Below, in pieces: positions 60,362 through 64,000 of a stretch of DNA of 64,000 bases. This stretch comes from Pseudomonadota bacterium. Lineage in GTDB: Bacteria > Pseudomonadota > Gammaproteobacteria > UBA9214. The translations under genes and the position numbers were made by a program. Below the pieces are notes generated by a model, which saw nothing but the letters and a program-made list of their open reading frames with translations, was not told the origin of the DNA and made no database searches. The stretch is taken from the NCBI GenBank assembly GCA_041395565.1, contig JAWLAI010000005.1, positions 340,166 through 404,165 on the forward strand, written 5' to 3'. How positions within the stretch are numbered: position 1 is the stretch's first letter; every line of letters begins with the position of its first letter.

Positions 60362-62287
60362 ATGGCCGAGAAGCTGACCTTCCGCCGTTTCAACGACGAC
60401 GACCATACCTGGAAGCGCTGGAGCGAGGACATCTTCAACGAGGATACGTCCTACAAGTGCCCCACCTACGTTCACCGCACCCCGCCCTGCCAGGGCAGCT
60501 GCCCCTCCGGCGAGGATATCCGCGGCTGGCTGCAGATCGTGCGCGGCATCGAAAAACCGCCGGCCGGCGTGCCCTGGCAGGAATACGCCTTCCGCCGCTC
60601 CACGGATGCCAACCCCTTCCCGGCCATCATGGGCCGGGTCTGTCCGGCACCCTGCCAGGAAGGCTGCAACCGCAACGAGGTGGAGGACTTCGTCGGCATC
60701 AACTCGGTCGAGCAGTTCATCGGCGACCACGCCCTGGCCGCGCAGCTGACCTTTGCGCGCCCGGCCCGGGAATCCGGCAAAAAGGTCGCCATCGTCGGCG
60801 GCGGCGTGGCCGGGCTGGCGGCCGCCTACCAGTTGCGCCGGCTCGGGCACGGCGCCACCATCTTCGACGAACGCGCCGAGCTGGGTGGCATGACCCGCTA
60901 CGGCATACCGGGCTACCGCATGCCGCGCGATGTGATGGACGGCGAGATCCGGCGCATCCTCGACATGGGCGTGGCAACGCGCATGAATACCCGCATCGGC
61001 CGCGACATCAGTTTCGAGGCACTGGAGGCAGAGTACGACGCCATCCTGCTGGCCATCGGCGCCCAGCAGGGCCGCACCCTCGACATCCCAGGCGGCGAGG
61101 CGCCCAACTGCGTGAGCGGCGTGGCCTTCCTGGCCGCGTTCAACGAAGGCCGCATGCAGCACACCGCGAAAAAGGTGGTGGTCATCGGTGGTGGCGACAC
61201 CGCCATGGACGTCGTCTCGGTGGCGCGCCGCCTCGGCCATATCAAGACCCCGCACGAGAACGACCGTCCGGAGGCCGTGATCCGCAACCATACCGCGCAC
61301 GACGTCGCCGCCACCGCCAGCCGCGAGGGTTCCGAGGTCCTGCTGATCTACCGCCGTCCGCTCGAGAGCATGCCGGCGGCCGAACACGAACGCATCACGG
61401 CGAAAAAGGAAGGTATCGAACTGCGCGGCAACCTGGCACCCAAGGCACTCGTGCTCGGCCCGGACGGGCGCGCCACGGCACTGCGCGTGATCGAGGTCGA
61501 CTGGAGCAGCGGCAAGATGGTCGAGCAGGAAGGCTCGGAATTTGACATCGAGTGCGACCTGGTCGTACCGGCCGTGGGCCAGTCCGGCGACATGAGCGGA
61601 CTGGAACGGTTCGACAATGGCCGCGGCCTGATCGATGCCGACGCCTTTTTCCAGTTGCCGGACAAGCCCGGCTACTTTGCCTGCGGCGATATCGTTCGTC
61701 CGCACCTGCTGACCACCGCCATCGGCCAGGCCGCCGTGACGGCGGACAGCATCGACCGCTACCTGCGCCACGCCGAAAGCGGCCGCCGCCCCAAGGTTGA
61801 TGTGCATCACTTCAACCTGCTGGAGAAGCTGCGCGAAACCAGTATGGCGCCGGCGGAATACCCGCACACCCAGGAGTGGGGTACGGACAACGCGGCCTTT
61901 GCCGTGCACAACTACGAGGACCGCTCGCAAAGCGAGATCATCTCGCACGAGATGCTCTATCTCGGACACTTCCCCTACACCCCGCGCCACCAGCGGGTCG
62001 AGACCGGGGTCGGTGCCGACGAGGTGCTCGGCCACTTCGAGGAACGCTTCCGCGGCCTCGAGGAGCCGCAGGCGCAGGCCGAAGCGGAACGCTGCATGAG
62101 CTGCGGCATGTGCTTCGAATGCGACAACTGCGTGATCTACTGCCCGCAGGATGCCGTCCAGCGCACCCCCAGGGAGCACGCCACCATGGGCCGCTACGTC
62201 TACACCGACTACAGCCGCTGCATCGGCTGCCACATCTGCGCCGAGGTCTGCCCGACGGGCTACATCAACATGGGCATGGGCGCCTGA
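60362..62287 (+). CDS. DsrL/GltD-like iron-sulfur flavoprotein oxidoreductase
   Basis: This 641-residue protein has an N-terminal Cys-rich region as in GltD (PPCQGSCPSGEDIRG about residue 40, RVCPAPCQEGCNRNE about 97). An FAD fold starts at VAIVGGGVAGLAAAYQLRRL (about 142), and an NAD(P)H fold at VVVIGGGDTAMDVV (about 277). The C-terminal ferredoxin domain has CMSCGMCFECDNCVIYCP and CIGCHICAEVCP, for two 4Fe-4S clusters. The length and order equal DsrL, the NAD(P)H:acceptor oxidoreductase of sulfur oxidizers, but no dsr genes are present here. It ends 378 bases before pntAA. Confidence 0.83.
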   Translation: MAEKLTFRRFNDDDHTWKRWSEDIFNEDTSYKCPTYVHRTPPCQGSCPSGEDIRGWLQIVRGIEKPPAGVPWQEYAFRRSTDANPFPAIMGRVCPAPCQEGCNRNEVEDFVGINSVEQFIGDHALAAQLTFARPARESGKKVAIVGGGVAGLAAAYQLRRLGHGATIFDERAELGGMTRYGIPGYRMPRDVMDGEIRRILDMGVATRMNTRIGRDISFEALEAEYDAILLAIGAQQGRTLDIPGGEAPNCVSGVAFLAAFNEGRMQHTAKKVVVIGGGDTAMDVVSVARRLGHIKTPHENDRPEAVIRNHTAHDVAATASREGSEVLLIYRRPLESMPAAEHERITAKKEGIELRGNLAPKALVLGPDGRATALRVIEVDWSSGKMVEQEGSEFDIECDLVVPAVGQSGDMSGLERFDNGRGLIDADAFFQLPDKPGYFACGDIVRPHLLTTAIGQAAVTADSIDRYLRHAESGRRPKVDVHHFNLLEKLRETSMAPAEYPHTQEWGTDNAAFAVHNYEDRSQSEIISHEMLYLGHFPYTPRHQRVETGVGADEVLGHFEERFRGLEEPQAQAEAERCMSCGMCFECDNCVIYCPQDAVQRTPREHATMGRYVYTDYSRCIGCHICAEVCPTGYINMGMGA

Positions 62288-62302
62288 CCCGGGCATGGCA
62301 AA

Positions 62303-62341
62303 GGGCCGGATACAATTTTCCCGGAGCGCGGTATCCGGCCC
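62303..62341 (+). terminator. hairpin downstream of the DsrL-like gene
   Basis: GGGCCGGATAC (62303-62313) pairs perfectly with GTATCCGGCCC (62331-62341), 16 bases after the stop codon, with a 17-base loop. There is no T-tract, so it may terminate weakly or stabilise the mRNA end. Confidence 0.55.
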
Positions 62342-62665
62342 CACTGTTGCCGCGCACGCCCGCGTCCGCGGACCCAGGGTTTCCCGCCCGGACGGGATGG
62401 GGTCTTAAAGTAATTGCGCCCGGCGTCGATACACTCATCCGCGCGCCCGGTGTAAGTAATCACTTGATATTACTGCAGTCTGCCCGCGCAAACCGGTGCG
62501 AAAAATTGTGAAGCAACGCACTTTTCTTTGCGCCATAATTGGGTTAATATTCCCAAATCCTGCCAGGACGACGCCTGAGCGCGACCGCCCGGGCAGGACC
62601 TGAACAACCTGACAACCTGTACTTGCCCCGGGCCGTAGGCACGACAAGTCGCATCGGAGATCGCT
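62342..62665. other. intergenic region before pntAA
   Basis: No gene is seen in these 324 bases. A TTGGG-TTAATATT-CCCAA dyad at 62540-62557 could be an operator. A CATAAT box at 62534-62539 lacks a well-spaced -35 partner. The region ends with a weak ribosome site (CGGAGAT) just before pntAA. Confidence 0.35.
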
Positions 62666-63799
62666 ATGCCGATACGTATTGCCGTGCCCCACGAAATCAC
62701 TCCCGGTGAGCGCCGCGTCGCGCTCGTCCCCTCCGTCGCCGAACAGCTCGCCAAGCAGGGCGTGCAGATCAGTCTGCAGGCCGGTGCCGGCAGCGCGGCG
62801 TATTACCGCGACCATGACTACACCGCGGTGGAGATCGTCCACGACCGGGCCGCCCTGCTCGGCTCTGCCGACATCGTCCTGACGGTCGATCCGCTGGTGC
62901 CGGAGGACGTGGCCCTGCTGCGCGAGGGCGCCATGGTTATCGGATTCCTGCATCCGCACGAGTACGACGACCGCATCCGCGCCCTGCGCGACCGCAACAT
63001 CACCGGCTTTGCGATGGAACTGGTCCCGCGCATCTCGCGCGCCCAGAACATGGACGCGCTGTCCTCGCAGGCCTCGATCGGCGGTTACAAGGCCGCGCTG
63101 ATGGCGGCGAACCGCACCGCGCGCTTCTTCCCCATGCTGACCACTGCCGCCGGCACCATCCGGCCGGCCAAGGTGCTGATCATCGGCGTCGGCGTGGCCG
63201 GCCTGCAGGCGATCGCCACGGCCAAGCGGCTCGGCGCCATGGTCGAGGCCTACGACGTGCGCCCGGAAACGCGCGAGCAGGTCGAATCGCTCGGCGCCAA
63301 GTTCGTCGACGTGAAGGTCAGCGCGGTCGGCGCAGGCGGCTACGCCCGCGAACTCACCGCGGAAGAAAAGGCGCAGGAGATGGAGATCCTGGCCGAGCAC
63401 GTCGCGCAGGCCGATGCCATCATCTCGACCGCCGGCGTACCCGGCCGGCCGGCGCCGAAGATCATCACCACCGCGATGGTCGAGCAGATGAAGCCCGGCG
63501 CGGTGATCATCGACCTGGCCGCCTACAGCGGCGGCAACTGCGAACTGACCATTCCGGGCGAATCCTTCGGTCATGAGCTGGTCATGATCTACGGCCCGCT
63601 CAATGTGCCCGCGATGATGCCGGTCCATGCCAGCGAAATGTACGCCAAGAACCTCTACAACTTCCTGTCGCTGATTGTCCACGACGGGGAGATCAAGCCT
63701 GATTGGGAAGACGAGATCGTCGCGGCCAGCGTGCTGACCCGCGACGGGAAGATCCAGCACGAACTCACCCGGCAGCGGGTCGAAGGAGGCCAGGCATGA
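62666..63799 (+). CDS. pntAA: NAD(P) transhydrogenase subunit alpha, soluble part 1
   Basis: This 377-residue NAD(H)-binding domain I opens MPIRIAVPHEITPGERRVAL, the alanine-dehydrogenase/PNT N-terminal signature. It has MDALSSQASIGGYKA (about residue 130) and the Rossmann site VLIIGVGVAGLQAIATAKRL (about 172). It ends without membrane helices, so this is the three-subunit form (PntAA, PntAB, PntB) and not the fused E. coli PntA. The enzyme couples proton flow to NADPH formation. The stop overlaps pntAB by four bases. Confidence 0.95.
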   Translation: MPIRIAVPHEITPGERRVALVPSVAEQLAKQGVQISLQAGAGSAAYYRDHDYTAVEIVHDRAALLGSADIVLTVDPLVPEDVALLREGAMVIGFLHPHEYDDRIRALRDRNITGFAMELVPRISRAQNMDALSSQASIGGYKAALMAANRTARFFPMLTTAAGTIRPAKVLIIGVGVAGLQAIATAKRLGAMVEAYDVRPETREQVESLGAKFVDVKVSAVGAGGYARELTAEEKAQEMEILAEHVAQADAIISTAGVPGRPAPKIITTAMVEQMKPGAVIIDLAAYSGGNCELTIPGESFGHELVMIYGPLNVPAMMPVHASEMYAKNLYNFLSLIVHDGEIKPDWEDEIVAASVLTRDGKIQHELTRQRVEGGQA

Positions 63800-64000
63800 T
63801 CGCCGGAATGACTGCACTCTACATCTTCATGCTCGCGGCCTTCACCGGCTACGAGATCATCAGCCGGGTCCCGGTCATCCTGCACACCCCGCTCATGTCC
63901 GGCTCCAACTTCGTGCACGGCATCGTGCTGGTCGGCGCCATGGTCGCCATGGGACACGCCCACACCCCGCTCGAGCAGGTCATCGGCTTTCTCGGCGTGA
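63796..64000 (+). CDS. pntAB: NAD(P) transhydrogenase subunit alpha part 2, N-terminal fragment
   Basis: The 68 codons visible read MIAGMTALYIFMLAAFTGYE, then ISRVPVILHTPLMSGSNFVH, and a further helix GIVLVGAMVAMGHA. This is the small membrane subunit of the three-part transhydrogenase. The VPVILHTPLMSGSN stretch is the best known signature of the family. Its ATG overlaps the pntAA stop (ATGA) with GAAGGAGG ahead. It is cut by the right edge; pntB is expected next. Confidence 0.93.
   Translation, partial: MIAGMTALYIFMLAAFTGYEIISRVPVILHTPLMSGSNFVHGIVLVGAMVAMGHAHTPLEQVIGFLGV

Overview
The window reads as chromosome of a free-living, GC-rich gammaproteobacterium. Gene order over long stretches matches the Pseudomonas/Chromatiales type: ubiC-ubiA, recG-ridA-spoT-rpoZ-gmk-yicC-rph-rdgB-hemW, mrcA divergent from pilMNOPQ-aroKB, gltBD-hemE. 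A stand-alone flavoprotein with the domain order of DsrL hints at a sulfur-oxidizer relative, but the species cannot be named from this sequence alone. I found no rRNA, tRNA, CRISPR array, prophage or complete insertion sequence.

Layout. 1-8.6 kb (minus strand): ubiquinone entry genes (ubiA fragment, ubiC), recG, ridA, spoT, rpoZ, gmk, yicC and a small exported protein. 8.9-17.9 kb (plus strand): rph, rdgB, hemW, a tight run of small genes (CPxCG protein, Rof-like antiterminator, Ycf46-like AAA+ ATPase), a DUF3135 gene, rpmE, an SNase-type lipoprotein, an M48 metalloprotease lipoprotein and mdh. 17.9-28.5 kb: penicillin-binding protein 1A (mrcA), the type IV pilus operon pilMNOPQ, aroK, aroB and dgt. 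28.7-36.7 kb: a WGR protein, gltB, gltD and hemE. 36.8-44.1 kb: a potassium island with KdpE, a KdpD lacking its N-terminal domain, TrkH, TrkA and Kup. 44.3-60.2 kb is the accessory part: an M20 hydrolase/GNAT pair, an LTA-synthase-like sulfatase, a Sel1 protein, an NTP/NDP-exchanger homologue, two penicillin-recognising serine hydrolases, an exported glucan-water-dikinase-like protein, a DUF2007/calcium-loop membrane protein, a GNAT-nitrilase fusion, a fructosamine kinase, and two adjacent genes with apparent frameshifts. 60.4-64 kb: the DsrL-like flavoprotein and the start of pntAA-pntAB.

Main points of interest. (1) At 48.3-54.8 kb a dikinase with intact catalytic motifs carries a Sec signal peptide. 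It shares an apparent operon with a PBP-like hydrolase and lies beside a homologue of ATP/ADP translocases, which suggests nucleotide-driven phosphorylation outside the cytoplasm. (2) Two divergent sequences very like the E. coli KdpE binding site lie between the kdpDE-like operon and trkHA, which suggests that a Kdp-type two-component system has been rewired to Trk. (3) A MITE-like dispersed element occurs twice, with long terminal inverted repeats. (4) Tandem perfect hairpins separate pilQ from aroK, and the second one buries the aroK start codon. (5) The rpmE terminator sits inside the signal-peptide codons of the next gene.

All protein calls rest on reading the translations and motifs by eye. 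No database search was possible.
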